A DNA stretch of 58,611 bases from Dolichospermum compactum NIES-806 (GCF_002368115.1 NZ_AP018316.1:469484-528094), one strand, 5' to 3'; positions 8,756-17,990 are shown, numbered from the stretch's first letter. Program-made: numbers and translations. Notes: generated by a model from the letters alone, not told the origin.

Positions 8756-9720
8756 TGGATTTGTGAAAGGTATATAAACGAATTTTTTCGGTGTAATTCA
8801 CCTAAGAGTCAACTAAGTGCCAAAATTTATCTTGGCAGCGGATTTTATTTTTTTTACTATTTCCCAGCCTACATGATGGCAGGTAAGATGTGGTAATTTG
8901 TCCATGAAAGAGGTATAAAACCTCAGTTGTAGAGTCAGATATTCAGACTATTGCCGGCTAACCCTGTTACTTATGGATTGTTGATTAGCTTTACAGTTTA
9001 TGATCTGGCAACTGCCAAGATAGTTAAGACATCAATTGATTATGAAACTCTTTTGATCACAGGATTTTACTCAGTGATTCCTAACTTATGTAACTCCTTC
9101 CCCCTATTCTTAAAAAGTATAGTTCCAAAAAGTATAGACATTGATTGATCTCATCCTTTTTATCAGCAACAGATTAATTCAACAATAGCGTTAGCTAAAC
9201 TTCTCCGTAGCTCCCACTATAACAAAACAACCCTATCTATGGATTTCAAGCTGTTGGAACTGCTTGACAGCAGACATTCAACGGGCTATTAACTGTTTGA
9301 TAGAGCTTAATGCTAGTACCGCCGGGCGTTCGTCAAAAGTCAAAAGTAATATTGAGCAAGCTTTTTGGCAATTGAGAATGGTTCATTCACTTAACCGGCA
9401 GTGTACTAGTACCGCCGGGCGTTCGTCAAAAGTCAAAAGGAATATTGGGCAAGCTTTTTGGCGATTAAGAATGGTTGATTTATTTACGCCGTGCTGTACT
9501 AGTAATAATTTTTAATAACCTCCCCACGTTTTTTGATGAATGTTTTTTAGTTACTAATTTTACAACTTCTGGCATGATTTTGTAACTAATGGCTAAAGAA
9601 TCCCATATCTATATGTGTAATATATACCTAATTTACAAAAATATGAAATTAGTAGTTTAAATGATTTGTCTGTTGAGCTAGGCACAGGCAGAAGGAGGTA
9701 GAAAGCAAAAATGTTGATTG
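8756..9720. other. 965-bp gene-free gap between ftsQ and ftsZ
   Basis: No convincing gene is seen. The stretch is expected to hold the ftsZ promoter and leader, and it contains the 93-bp tandem duplication described separately. Frames of 60-80 codons here start at non-ATG codons and show no family features. Confidence 0.6.
9313..9498. repeat. Two tandem copies of a 93-bp unit
   Basis: Each unit begins CTAGTACCGCCGGGCGTTCG, and a third CTAGT follows at 9499-9503, giving an exact 93-bp period. The first about 70 nt of the two copies are nearly identical and the last 20 diverge. The unit holds a short GTCAAAA 7-nt duplication. Because 93 is a multiple of three, one frame reads through as a 31-residue repeat, but the substitutions do not look like coding constraint. 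Confidence 0.85.
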
Positions 9721-10662
9721 TCAACGGATTGGTGTTTTGTTCAGTAAGTCTGATTTCTTGATAACTAAGCCTGATTTTTTTTGATTCATTTGTACTAATG
9801 GAATAGCAGGATTTTTGAGATCAATGTAATCTATATTACTAGGATTAACTTCATTTGGTAAACGGCGCATTTGGACAAGTGCTTGAATTTGTTTAGTTAA
9901 TCTACTGCTAGGGCTACCTAAATGCACATTTCCTAATTCAGTTTTCAAAATTAAATTTGTAGGATCTTGAAAATTAATTTCCGTCACCTTGAGAGAACTG
10001 CTACTGATAGCTTCATAAAGTTGCGTCCAGAATGGCTTGTATTGAGCGATCACCCCAATGACTATGAGTCGAGGTAATTTCGCCTTGGGGTTAATGGAGA
10101 TATAGGTTGATAAAGGCATCCATACACCACCAGCGTCTAACAAACCCAGTTCATTTTGTTTGTTAGCCGTACCGCTATTTTGTAAACAAGACTTAACCTC
10201 AGTAGACTTACCCGTGAAAGCCGGATTCAGAACACAACTAGTGACCGTTTGATCTGTAGTTACTTGAGCTATAGCTACCGGTATTCGTTCCTGGATTTCA
10301 ATAATTAAACCAGGAGGTAATAAACGACGACTAACCGTAGCTTGGGCAATATTCGGTTGTTTTCTTAAAGAATCAGCAATCAGGGAAGGTTCAATTCGCC
10401 ATAAAGACTGGGGAGACGACAACCCCAACAATGAATAAATATCCTTTTGCGTCAAAACTTGACCACCGGATTTAATCACTATTTGCCCCGAATCCTTTAA
10501 CACCCACATCGGTTGGATTGCCCCCCAGAATAAAACCGCAGCAAATCCAGTTACAGCCAGCGTCCGCCAAATAGCCTGAAGAATTTTGAGTTGTCGCTGC
10601 CGACGTAATTTTTGGCGGCGTTGAGCTAAATTTGTCCGAGAAACTGATAATATCCCAGCCAT
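9721..10662 (-). CDS. ftsQ: Cell division protein FtsQ/DivIB
   Basis: This is a 313-residue single-pass membrane protein of the divisome. A basic N-terminus (LAQRRQKLRRQRQLK) precedes one membrane segment at about 32-52 (LAVTGFAAVLFWGAIQPMWV). A POTRA-like domain follows (about 60-135, including PNIAQATVSRRLLPPGLIIEIQERIP split over two strands), then the FtsQ beta domain. It lies 46 nt downstream of a small conserved gene on the same strand and upstream of ftsZ, as in other cyanobacterial dcw remnants. Confidence 0.92.
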   Translation of the reverse strand: MAGILSVSRTNLAQRRQKLRRQRQLKILQAIWRTLAVTGFAAVLFWGAIQPMWVLKDSGQIVIKSGGQVLTQKDIYSLLGLSSPQSLWRIEPSLIADSLRKQPNIAQATVSRRLLPPGLIIEIQERIPVAIAQVTTDQTVTSCVLNPAFTGKSTEVKSCLQNSGTANKQNELGLLDAGGVWMPLSTYISINPKAKLPRLIVIGVIAQYKPFWTQLYEAISSSSLKVTEINFQDPTNLILKTELGNVHLGSPSSRLTKQIQALVQMRRLPNEVNPSNIDYIDLKNPAIPLVQMNQKKSGLVIKKSDLLNKTPIR

Positions 10663-10708
10663 TGTTTTCCTCTTATGAATATCAATCCAATCTACAAGAT
10701 AAATTGAA

Positions 10709-11071
10709 CTATTCTAACGAGCCATCAATTTTGAAAACATTATGAGTATAGTTGGGAAGAACATCCTCATCACTAACTTCCTCCGACAAATTTACTAACA
10801 AAGCTTGTACTCGCATTCGCGCAATATAAGGCCAACCACCCTCAGACTCAATATCTCGAAGCAGCGAGTATAATCTTTGGCGATTAGTCGGCAAATTTTC
10901 CTGAAACACCCCATCCCGAATTTCTTTGTGCAACTTTTCTAAATGACGTAGCAAAGCCAATAATGCAATCACATCTCCTTCACAGTTCTGAGCTACATCT
11001 TTAACCGCACCGGAAATCGCCTGTAGCTGGCAGGACAAATCCCCAGATGCACAATTTTGATCATGGTTCAT
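10709..11071 (-). CDS. Conserved hypothetical protein upstream of ftsQ
   Basis: This is a 120-residue, mostly helical soluble protein with no recognised domain. The N-terminus has two Cys in NHDQNCASGDLSCQL and a third in AQNCEGD. The core reads ALLALLRHLEKLHKEIRDGVF and RQRLYSLLRDIESEGGWPYIARMRVQALL. Its position, co-directional and 46 nt ahead of ftsQ, suggests an operon with the divisome gene. The function is unknown. Confidence 0.75.
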   Translation of the reverse strand: MNHDQNCASGDLSCQLQAISGAVKDVAQNCEGDVIALLALLRHLEKLHKEIRDGVFQENLPTNRQRLYSLLRDIESEGGWPYIARMRVQALLVNLSEEVSDEDVLPNYTHNVFKIDGSLE

Positions 11072-11138
11072 GGAACGTTTTACTCCATAAAACTAATACG
11101 ATACTGGAAAAGTCCTTAAATTGATCAACAAAAAATTC

Positions 11139-11234
11139 ATACAGCAGAATTCAGAGTCCCCAAGTCAGGAGTAAAACTGGCTTAATGGGTTTGAATTTAG
11201 ATCCTGTACCTCATTAATCTGCAATCTGCTGTAT
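11139..11234. mobile_element. MITE-like 96-bp palindrome-ended element
   Basis: The ends ATACAGCAGAATTCAGA and TCTGCAATCTGCTGTAT are inverted repeats with two mismatches. They begin and end in TA, as expected for a TA target duplication of IS630/Tc1-like elements. There is no coding capacity. It sits in the 616-bp gene-free region (11072-11687) upstream of psbO, whose proximal part presumably holds the psbO promoter. Confidence 0.6.
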
Positions 11235-11687
11235 ATAGTGGTCAGTAAGTTGGCGTTAAAAATTGTCGTGATCGCAAGAAAACAAATTTTGGGCAACTTT
11301 ACTTTTCTTTACATATTTTGATGATCTTACTTCCACCTACTCAGCACCCCTACCTCCTGAATATATAACTTTCTCACTATTCTCAGGTAACGAGAATCCT
11401 TGATGGTAAGGTAGAGAAGGCTTTTCCATGATTTGTGCTGTACGGCAGCCAAATTTAACCACTAGAGCGCTTTGATTTTGAGTTAAAAAAAATCGTATGA
11501 TCTGGCTAATTTCCCTATCCAAACACTCTTGTTGTATGTCCTGAAAACACATACATCATCCAAAATGGATGTGGTTCGCTGCTTAGTCTATGGTTTGAAT
11601 TCCCGACTCAGGAACGCATTGCGTCCAAGTACGTTTACTAAAGCAGTTTGACAACTTAGATATTAATTTTTGAGATTGAGGTTAACC

Positions 11688-12518
11688 ATGAGGTATCGCG
11701 CTTTAATTGTTGCTTTCTTGGCTCTATGCTTAGGGCTAATCACCGCTTGCAGTGATGAACCTTCCACCAGCGTCCGTGATGTACTCACCTACGAACAAAT
11801 TCGCGGCACCGGCTTGGCTAACAAATGCCCCCAACTAGCAGAAACTAGTCGTGGTTCAATTGCTATTGATCCGAGCGTGAAATATAGCATCAAAGAACTT
11901 TGTTTAGAACCAACCAGTTTCTTTGTTAAGGAAGAACCTGCCAACAAACGTCAAAAAGCAGAATTTGTACCTGGTAAAGTTATGACTAGATATACTTCTA
12001 CTATTGATCAAGTACAAGGTCAGCTAACCAGTAATGCAGACAAGAGCTTAACCTTTAAGGAAGAAGATGGTCTTGACTTCCAAGCTATCACAGTTAAACT
12101 TCCCGGTGGTGAACTAGTACCCTTCTTATTTACCATCAAAAACTTAGTTGCACAAACACAACCTAATTTAACTAGCATCAATACGTCCACTGACTTTGAA
12201 GGAACTTTTAAAGTACCTTCCTATCGTGGCGCTGCTTTCTTAGATCCTAAAGGTCGTGGTGTTGTCAGTGGCTATGATAACGCTGTAGCTTTACCAGCCG
12301 GATCTGATAATGAAGAATTGACCCGTACTAATGTTAAACGTGCAGAAATTCTCCCAGGTAAAATTTCCTTACGAGTAGCCAAAGTAGACAATACTTCTGG
12401 TGAAATAGCTGGAACTTTTGAAAGTGAACAACCTTCTGATACAGATTTAGGTGCAGGTGAACCTAAAGAAGTGAAGATTCGTGGTTTGTTCTACGCACGT
12501 ATTGAACCCCTTTCCTAA
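11688..12518 (+). CDS. psbO: Photosystem II manganese-stabilising protein PsbO
   Basis: This 276-residue lumenal extrinsic subunit stabilises the Mn4CaO5 cluster of PSII. The N-terminal signal MRYRALIVAFLALCLGLITA ends in a lipobox-like ITAC (Cys21). The mature part has LTYEQIRGTGLANKCPQL and KELCLEPTSFFVKEE, the two conserved Cys (about 47 and 72) that form the family disulfide, and a C-terminal EVKIRGLFYARIEPLS. The ATG at 11688 was chosen over the upstream non-ATG start. A terminator follows. Confidence 0.98.
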   Translation: MRYRALIVAFLALCLGLITACSDEPSTSVRDVLTYEQIRGTGLANKCPQLAETSRGSIAIDPSVKYSIKELCLEPTSFFVKEEPANKRQKAEFVPGKVMTRYTSTIDQVQGQLTSNADKSLTFKEEDGLDFQAITVKLPGGELVPFLFTIKNLVAQTQPNLTSINTSTDFEGTFKVPSYRGAAFLDPKGRGVVSGYDNAVALPAGSDNEELTRTNVKRAEILPGKISLRVAKVDNTSGEIAGTFESEQPSDTDLGAGEPKEVKIRGLFYARIEPLS

Positions 12519-12646
12519 ATATTGATACAACATCATAGGAGCGTATACTGTATAAATATTTTAGCAATTTAGTAACTTAATATACCTCCATGATGTTGAA
12601 AATGAATTCAGAAGTCACAAGAATTGATTTGTGATAATCACCCCAG

Positions 12647-12687
12647 CCAAGATGTACTCAGCTATTAATGTGCATCTTGGTTTTTTT
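12647..12687 (+). terminator. Intrinsic terminator after psbO
   Basis: CCAAGATG and CATCTTGG form an 8-bp stem with an 18-nt loop, extendable by G-U and A-T pairs. It is followed at once by seven T. It lies 128 nt past the psbO stop. Confidence 0.85.
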
Positions 12688-12879
12688 CTGGGAAAACTAT
12701 GGCTGTTGACTATTTATGTAAATTCACTGACCTAAAATTTTATTTTATCTTTATGTTTTCAGGTTTGAGATAAACTTAACTATTTAATTACATAATATTA
12801 CTTATTTAATCAAAAGAAGGTAGCAGATAAACAAAAATAATCTCAGCATCAAGCTTGATCATCATCAACTATCTTTAAT

Positions 12880-13056
12880 CGCAATCAACTAGTACAACTC
12901 AATTTGGGACTAGTCAGAGTTTCTCGCCAAGTTAAAAAAGGCTTAGATTTGTTGAAAAAAATTATGGTTGGTGCGACAGAAGATTAGTTATGGAATAGGA
13001 TTACGAAATATCAAAATTTAGGTTATAAAGAGGACAGAATTAAGACTGTGGTCTAA
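12880..13056 (+). pseudogene. Unrecognised decayed reading frame
   Basis: One frame reads protein-like sequence (including LVQLNLGLVRVSRQVKKGL and LWNRITKYQNLGYKEDRI) for about 58 codons, with a single in-frame TAG near 12985 and a TAA at 13054. There is no start codon of its own. The opening LVQLNLGLV faintly recalls a sigma-factor region 2 helix, but that is too little to assign a family. It is probably a remnant. Confidence 0.35.
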
Positions 13057-13095
13057 AACAAGGGCTGATCAGCAACATTTTATTCCTTTGACACT

Positions 13096-13526
13096 CTCAG
13101 GGCTAAAGCCGCTGAGATTCTTGGTTCAACGAGTCCACTTAGCTTAGACCCCTTGCGGTATCTAAGTCAGAGGTGGTTCTCTCCCCAAGCGTTAATTTTC
13201 CTCCCGCCCGGAGGTAGTTGCATTGCTGCAAATTTTGATTGAGTTTAAATTCTGTGTTGTCTAGCTCCCATGAAGATTTTACCTATTCGGAGGGCAGTCA
13301 CTATAACTATGGAATAGAACCCCATATCAACAAGAGTCAAGGACCAGAAAAGCCGTTAGGCCGCTAGGTTTTTAGACAGGTTGATTACCGTTCCTGTTGT
13401 GAACAGTATAACACCATTAAGTACAAAGGCGATGAACTTTTACGTACTTTAACCAATCTTTACAAAAAAACTCTATGCGGTTAAAACCGCACGAGTCGCT
13501 TATATCTCAGGTCTAAAGACACTGAG
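13096..13526. repeat. Structured non-coding stretch bounded by matched hairpins
   Basis: This is the gene-free part of 12519-13585. Hairpin 13096-13116 (CTCAG-GGCT-AA-AGCC-G-CTGAG) and hairpin 13506-13526 (CTCAG-GTCT-AA-AGAC-A-CTGAG) share outer stem, loop and bulge, while the inner stem changes in a compensated way. Between them lie more perfect stems: CTTAGA/TCTAAG at 13145-13166, CCTCC/GGAGG at 13200-13214, TTGCA/TGCAA at 13218-13231, and GCGGTT/AACCGC at 13477-13490. It may be a relic of an IS200/IS605-type element (subterminal hairpins at both ends), a degenerate intron, or a structured RNA. Confidence 0.5.
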
Positions 13527-13585
13527 TTTTACGCTTACCGGATGTCTCTATAAACAAACTTTCCTATAGTTTTTAAGAACAGCTA

Positions 13586-14491
13586 ATGAGTAAAAATTCC
13601 CATATTGCTGCCGCAGCTATTTTAACAACCTTGGTACTTACTGGATGTACTATAGGTGAACCACCAACAGCTACTAATCCTGCCAGTCCTCAATCAAATC
13701 CTGGTCTTCAAGTAACTACTCCGAAACCGGCACAGCCACCATCTTTGACTCAACCTTTTAATAATCCTCTTATATCTAGTAAACTACCCGTGAGTTCTGG
13801 TTCAGTTGACAGTTTGATTCAACCAACAAATGGTACGGAGCGTTTGTTGGTGGTACAGAAAGGAAGAACTGATCCTTTTGGGCAAATTGTGGAGTCAATA
13901 GGTGTGACAAAAACTAAGCTTCCTGGTCAGAAAATTGCTGTTCCTAAATTACCTCCTTTACCTACAGCAAGTCAGCCAAAACCAATAAAAACAATAGCAA
14001 CTAAACAACAAGTCTCCCCGAAAGCACCAACCCAGCCTGTAGCAACTAAACCAGCAATTTTGTTACCCAAAAAACCACTACAGATCGCAGAAAAACCTTG
14101 GATAAGACCAGTTTTACCGGCGGTTTTGGCTGGATCTGTATCGTCTCCTAAGCTGAAGACGATATTACCACCGGCGCCACAACCAGAGACGGCTAAAGGT
14201 GTGATTGTGACTGGTGTAATTTTAATTGGTAAAGTACCTCAAGCAATTGTGCAAGTACCGGATGAGCTAACTAGTAGATATGTACAACCAGGACAAAGAC
14301 TGGTGAATGGGGTGTTGGTAAACCGCATTGAAATGGGCAAAGGTGCTAATCCGACTGTGATTTTGGAACAGTACGGTGTTGAAGTTGCTAAACAAGTCGG
14401 GGAACAACCAGTTAAGGTATCTAAACCAGCTACTACAGCTTCTGTGGGTAATCCTATTTCGGTGGGAAATCCTGTGGGGGCGGCTTCATAG
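13586..14491 (+). CDS. Pro-rich lipoprotein of unknown function
   Basis: This is a 301-residue predicted lipoprotein. A signal peptide with lipobox LTGC (Cys21) is followed by a long low-complexity region rich in Pro, Lys, Ala and Gln (about 25-200). A compact C-terminal beta domain comes next, with GVIVTGVILIGKVPQAIVQVPDE split by short turns and RYVQPGQRLVNGVLVNRIEMGK. That domain resembles the small beta domain of pilus/secretion lipoproteins such as PilP, but this is only a resemblance. The next gene starts 2 nt after its stop, so they are co-transcribed. Confidence 0.75.
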   Translation: MSKNSHIAAAAILTTLVLTGCTIGEPPTATNPASPQSNPGLQVTTPKPAQPPSLTQPFNNPLISSKLPVSSGSVDSLIQPTNGTERLLVVQKGRTDPFGQIVESIGVTKTKLPGQKIAVPKLPPLPTASQPKPIKTIATKQQVSPKAPTQPVATKPAILLPKKPLQIAEKPWIRPVLPAVLAGSVSSPKLKTILPPAPQPETAKGVIVTGVILIGKVPQAIVQVPDELTSRYVQPGQRLVNGVLVNRIEMGKGANPTVILEQYGVEVAKQVGEQPVKVSKPATTASVGNPISVGNPVGAAS

Positions 14492-14493
14492 CT

Positions 14494-14742
14494 ATGAATT
14501 TACAGGAGCAAATAACATTTGCTGGTTTACCATTGGCTGTATATCGGGAAGTGGCGGCGCATCTTCGTCAGGTGGTAGGTGTGGAAGTGGGACTAATTCC
14601 GCAAACATCTGTGGAGTTTGATTACAACCAAAGTCAAGTTTCTGGCTTATGGGTTTCATGGACACCAACTGCTGATGCAGAAAGTCGGGAAAGGTTTAAA
14701 CAGATAGTGGCTTATTATCAAAATCGCTATAGGTTGCTATAA
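14494..14742 (+). CDS. Small conserved protein in operon with the lipoprotein
   Basis: This is an 82-residue soluble protein: an amphipathic start MNLQEQITFAGLPLAVYREVAAHLRQV, a beta-like middle (GVEVGLIPQTSVEFDYNQSQVSGLWVSW) and a C-terminal helix ESRERFKQIVAYYQNRY. It starts 2 nt after the upstream stop, which implies translational coupling. No domain is recognised. The pattern looks like a conserved cyanobacterial family of unknown role. Confidence 0.7.
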   Translation: MNLQEQITFAGLPLAVYREVAAHLRQVVGVEVGLIPQTSVEFDYNQSQVSGLWVSWTPTADAESRERFKQIVAYYQNRYRLL

Positions 14743-14966
14743 ACTGGAATGAAATTTGATGATGTTAAGTTGTTGGTTAGCAAATAACTGACAACTGACA
14801 GTATGGCTAACGCCACCCTACGCTATCGGCTGACGCTCACGGCGAAGCAACTGACAAATGACAACTAGATATTAACTTGGGTTAAGAGAAGATAGAACGG
14901 TTAAACTGACAGGCAGGTTAATGCAAAATATTTATTGGCTGCTCTTAGGTTTAGGCTTTATTGATA

Positions 14967-17345
14967 ATGGAAAACTGGCAATTTCTGATACAGAAACAGG
15001 GAGATCATACTTGGCGCACGTTGGAGTCGTCAAATTTGAAGGTTTGGGCAGGTAATTACCGAATTTTGGCTCGTTCTGGTCTGAATAATACGGATGTTGA
15101 TGTGCGAGTCACCCATATATCTATTGATGAGGTTCCACCGAAACGGAGACTTCTCAAGCGATCGCGCCGGACTAATAGTGAAGGACTGATGGCTGTAATT
15201 CCTTTTACCCACTTTAAGCCAGGGATTTGGGAATTGCGATGCTCTGGAGATATTATGTCAGATATGCTGGGTCAGTCCTGGCAACGCACCCTCATTATTC
15301 ACGTATCACCCCTAGAAACTAGCGCTGCGCTGCCTCCTCAACTGGTTGAGGAATCTGATCTAGCTGTGACGACTGAGGCTGATACTGAAGTCAGTATTGT
15401 GATGAATCACGGTACTCCCGTCTGGTTTAAGGGGGAAACAACTGAGCAAATTTTACAAAACTTATTAGATTTAGCTTTACCTGAAGATGAACCCTTACTA
15501 GATGAGGAGACTATTGAAAATGCGCCGACTTTACCACCACCTCTACTACTGAATCTGAGTTTAGATCAAGATACTTATATTGTTCCTTGGGGGGACAATT
15601 TTACGATTCATGGTGATGTGGAAGTAAATGAAATAGAGAATCTGGCAGATGAAGGATTTTCTATGGGGGGACTTTGCCAACTCCGGCTAGAAATTGCCTT
15701 GCGATCGCCTTTAGAATCCAAAATTCTCAACCGGATTCAGCAACCATTAACAAATCAAGTCTTACCTTTTGGTTTTAGCAGTCTGATTCATATTCCCCTC
15801 AACTGTGAATCTAAGTTACTTTTAGCCGATATTAATTTATATGGTGCATTAACTGATGTTGGTGAGGTCATACTCTTAGCCAATCATACCTTCACGATTA
15901 CAGCCGACGTCACTGAATTACTAGCACGACAAACTTTCCTATCCCCTTCTCGTCAAAATTTACCAGAAACAAATCCACCGGTTAAGCCTCAGCCCTCTGT
16001 TAAAATTCGATTAGAACTTTTTAATGTAGCTAAAACGCCAAATTTAGCCCAGTTTCACATTTTAAAACCTTCTCCAAACCGACCTTTACCACCCCAGATT
16101 AAACCTCTGGTATCCTTGAAAGTTTTTTCACCACAATTACCAAATTTACCTCAAAATTCCACACCTGATATTACTACTGATTCTCAACCAGACTCTCTGG
16201 CAAAAACCCTGGCTATTCATCCAATTGATTTGAAAAAGTTGGCAATTAAACCGATCAACACTACTTTACCTTACTTGAAACGGTTGCGGGTTAAGCGGAC
16301 TCCAGGGGAAACAGTCACTGATCAGTTAGATGTTGCAGAGAAAGAATTAGCGCCTCTGAAAAAATCGCCACTTTTACTGCCTGTAGGAACTTCATCAGTA
16401 AAAATACCGCAATCACCAATTGATGATCTGCCACAGACTGATGAGTCTAGGCTGGAGGACACATCCTATGCGGAATTAATCGCGGAAATTGTGGCGGGGG
16501 CGATTGCAGATGGGGAATTGAATATGGTTGATTCTCAGGAAAATTACTTAATTCCCCAGGAGGAGGAATTGAATGTAGTTGATTCTCAGGACAATTACTT
16601 AATTTCCCAGGATGAGGAATCGAATGTGGTTGATTCCCAGGAGGATTCCCCTCTCTTGCAACAATGGGTAGACAGCCAAGGATACTTATTAATTGAAACT
16701 GTGTCTGAAGAATCCTTAAACAAGGATGCTGATGAGGAAATAGCAACTCAGGTAGATTCTATTGCTGACAATCTTCTTTTAGAACTTAATGAACCGGAAA
16801 TAGTCACTATCACCAGTTCAATCACAACCCAGCCTGGATGGTTGTCTCAAGAAATAGTTATAGATGATCTGGTGGTGACAGAGGATGGGGATAGCTTGGG
16901 TGATGAAGCTATAGAGGATGATAATTATTCTCTTGTCCCGGAGGATAAAGCTACACCAGAGAAATCTGGCGTGATGATGGAGTCTTTACCAACTCCCCAA
17001 TTGTCTTTAGCAGAAGGTGAACTTATTGCTGGTACATCTGTAATGGTGCGTGTAAAAATACCCGAAGTTTCATCTGCGGTAGCTGTTAAGTTATGGGTGG
17101 AAGATTACCAAACTCGGAGTCTCCTGGATGGACCACATATTCTGTCAGATTTACGTTCTAATCCTTGGGGAGAAGAAGAAACGGCAATTTACCTCAAAGT
17201 TCCTTTTGGCTGCTTAGAAATTCGGTTATCGGCGATCGCTCTTGATCAGACTACTCAGCAGGAAAGTGACAAATTCACGATTATTAAGACAGTAATTCCC
17301 CCTAATTTACCAACCATAGAAATGGATGAAATGTTGGGAATGTAA
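14967..17345 (+). CDS. Large conserved cyanobacterial protein, unknown function
   Basis: This is a 792-residue acidic protein starting at ATG 14967, two codons inside the open frame. The N-terminal about 115 residues are a beta-rich module (ENWQFLIQKQGDHTWRTLES, FKPGIWELRCSGD). A second module spans about 190-310, then a Pro-rich linker and a Glu/Asp/Ser-rich region near 510-560 holding three copies of NVVDSQ(D/E)NYLI-Q-EE. A C-terminal beta domain follows (VMVRVKIPEVSSAVAVKLWVE). The domains look like Ig/Big-type beta sandwiches. No signal peptide or membrane span is seen, so it is probably cytoplasmic. Confidence 0.75.
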   Translation: MENWQFLIQKQGDHTWRTLESSNLKVWAGNYRILARSGLNNTDVDVRVTHISIDEVPPKRRLLKRSRRTNSEGLMAVIPFTHFKPGIWELRCSGDIMSDMLGQSWQRTLIIHVSPLETSAALPPQLVEESDLAVTTEADTEVSIVMNHGTPVWFKGETTEQILQNLLDLALPEDEPLLDEETIENAPTLPPPLLLNLSLDQDTYIVPWGDNFTIHGDVEVNEIENLADEGFSMGGLCQLRLEIALRSPLESKILNRIQQPLTNQVLPFGFSSLIHIPLNCESKLLLADINLYGALTDVGEVILLANHTFTITADVTELLARQTFLSPSRQNLPETNPPVKPQPSVKIRLELFNVAKTPNLAQFHILKPSPNRPLPPQIKPLVSLKVFSPQLPNLPQNSTPDITTDSQPDSLAKTLAIHPIDLKKLAIKPINTTLPYLKRLRVKRTPGETVTDQLDVAEKELAPLKKSPLLLPVGTSSVKIPQSPIDDLPQTDESRLEDTSYAELIAEIVAGAIADGELNMVDSQENYLIPQEEELNVVDSQDNYLISQDEESNVVDSQEDSPLLQQWVDSQGYLLIETVSEESLNKDADEEIATQVDSIADNLLLELNEPEIVTITSSITTQPGWLSQEIVIDDLVVTEDGDSLGDEAIEDDNYSLVPEDKATPEKSGVMMESLPTPQLSLAEGELIAGTSVMVRVKIPEVSSAVAVKLWVEDYQTRSLLDGPHILSDLRSNPWGEEETAIYLKVPFGCLEIRLSAIALDQTTQQESDKFTIIKTVIPPNLPTIEMDEMLGM

Positions 17346-17443
17346 AAAGCTGTGTTAAAAATCTTGATAATTTGGCAAATTAGGGAGGGTTTTGCAGTAA
17401 GCTCAATTTGAATTGTAGTAAGACTTTACAGGACTTTAATTCT

Positions 17444-17584
17444 ATGTCAAGTTCATTTTTGCCTACTATTTTGGCTTATTCCTCTTTTTTACCCTCTATC
17501 CTCGTTCCCCTAACTGGCTTGGTTTTACCAGCAGTTATTTTCGCATTTTTGTTTTCATACATTGAAAGCGAAGATATTGCTTAA
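17444..17584 (+). CDS. psaI: Photosystem I subunit VIII PsaI
   Basis: This 46-residue single-span membrane protein of PSI helps hold PsaL and the trimer/tetramer interface. It reads MSSSFLPTILAYSSFLPSIL, then a hydrophobic helix with VPLTGLVLPAVIFAFLFSYI, and ends ESEDIA, matching the family's length and the C-terminal YIE-ED-A pattern. It is transcribed convergently with psbJ and followed by a strong terminator. Confidence 0.92.
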   Translation: MSSSFLPTILAYSSFLPSILVPLTGLVLPAVIFAFLFSYIESEDIA

Positions 17585-17643
17585 TTAGGAGATGAGTAAT
17601 TGGTTGCTTGATTTTTCTCACCAATTACTTATTTACAAACAAA

Positions 17644-17675
17644 ACCGCCTAACTCATTGATTTAGGCGGTTTTTA
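17644..17675 (+). terminator. Intrinsic terminator after psaI
   Basis: ACCGCCTAA and TTAGGCGGT form a 9-bp stem with a short loop, running into TTTTTAT. It is 59 nt after psaI and strong enough to act for the converging genes. Confidence 0.85.
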
Positions 17676-17870
17676 TAGCGATTTTTGCAAAAGAAGTTCA
17701 GAAATGATAATCAAGCAAAAATCCAGTCTTTTGTATTTCTAATTGCTATCTTCTCTCAGAATAGTAGTTACCAGGTAGGTGAGAACAGCGATTGGTTAAA
17801 AAAGTCATAACACAACAGACTTTCAAACGGCCTATTCCCTGTTCATTATTCCCTGTTCCCTGCTATGAGA

Positions 17871-17990
17871 TTACATTGAAGAACCAATTCCTGCGTAAGA
17901 TCCATAAAAGAAAATACCTACAACAGTTATTACACCTAATCCTGCGATCGTAGCGACGACCCACAGGGGAATTCTTCCACTTCCAGACAC
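17871..17990 (-). CDS. psbJ: Photosystem II protein PsbJ
   Basis: This 39-residue single-helix PSII subunit reads MSGSGRIPLWVVATIAGLG, then VITVVGIFFYGSYAGIGSSM, as in the family. The start is a GTG at 17990 with a GAGG box 8 nt upstream. No ATG is available in frame. It is the last gene of psbEFLJ but is separated from psbL by 229 bp of 7-nt repeats instead of the usual few bases. Confidence 0.93.
   Translation of the reverse strand: MSGSGRIPLWVVATIAGLGVITVVGIFFYGSYAGIGSSM

Noticed and set aside
9264..9515. 83-codon frame across the 93-bp tandem repeat
   Set aside because: The frame stays open because the repeat period is a multiple of three. Start and end are arbitrary and the differences between copies do not favour silent positions.
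11337..11552. 71-codon minus-strand frame upstream of psbO
   Set aside because: Composition and product look random, and it lies in the likely psbO upstream region.
12971..13540. Intact group II intron
   Set aside because: A GTGCGAC start and a GCGG...CCGC stem are present, but a canonical domain V, the other domains and an intron-encoded protein are missing. It is kept only as one option for the hairpin region.
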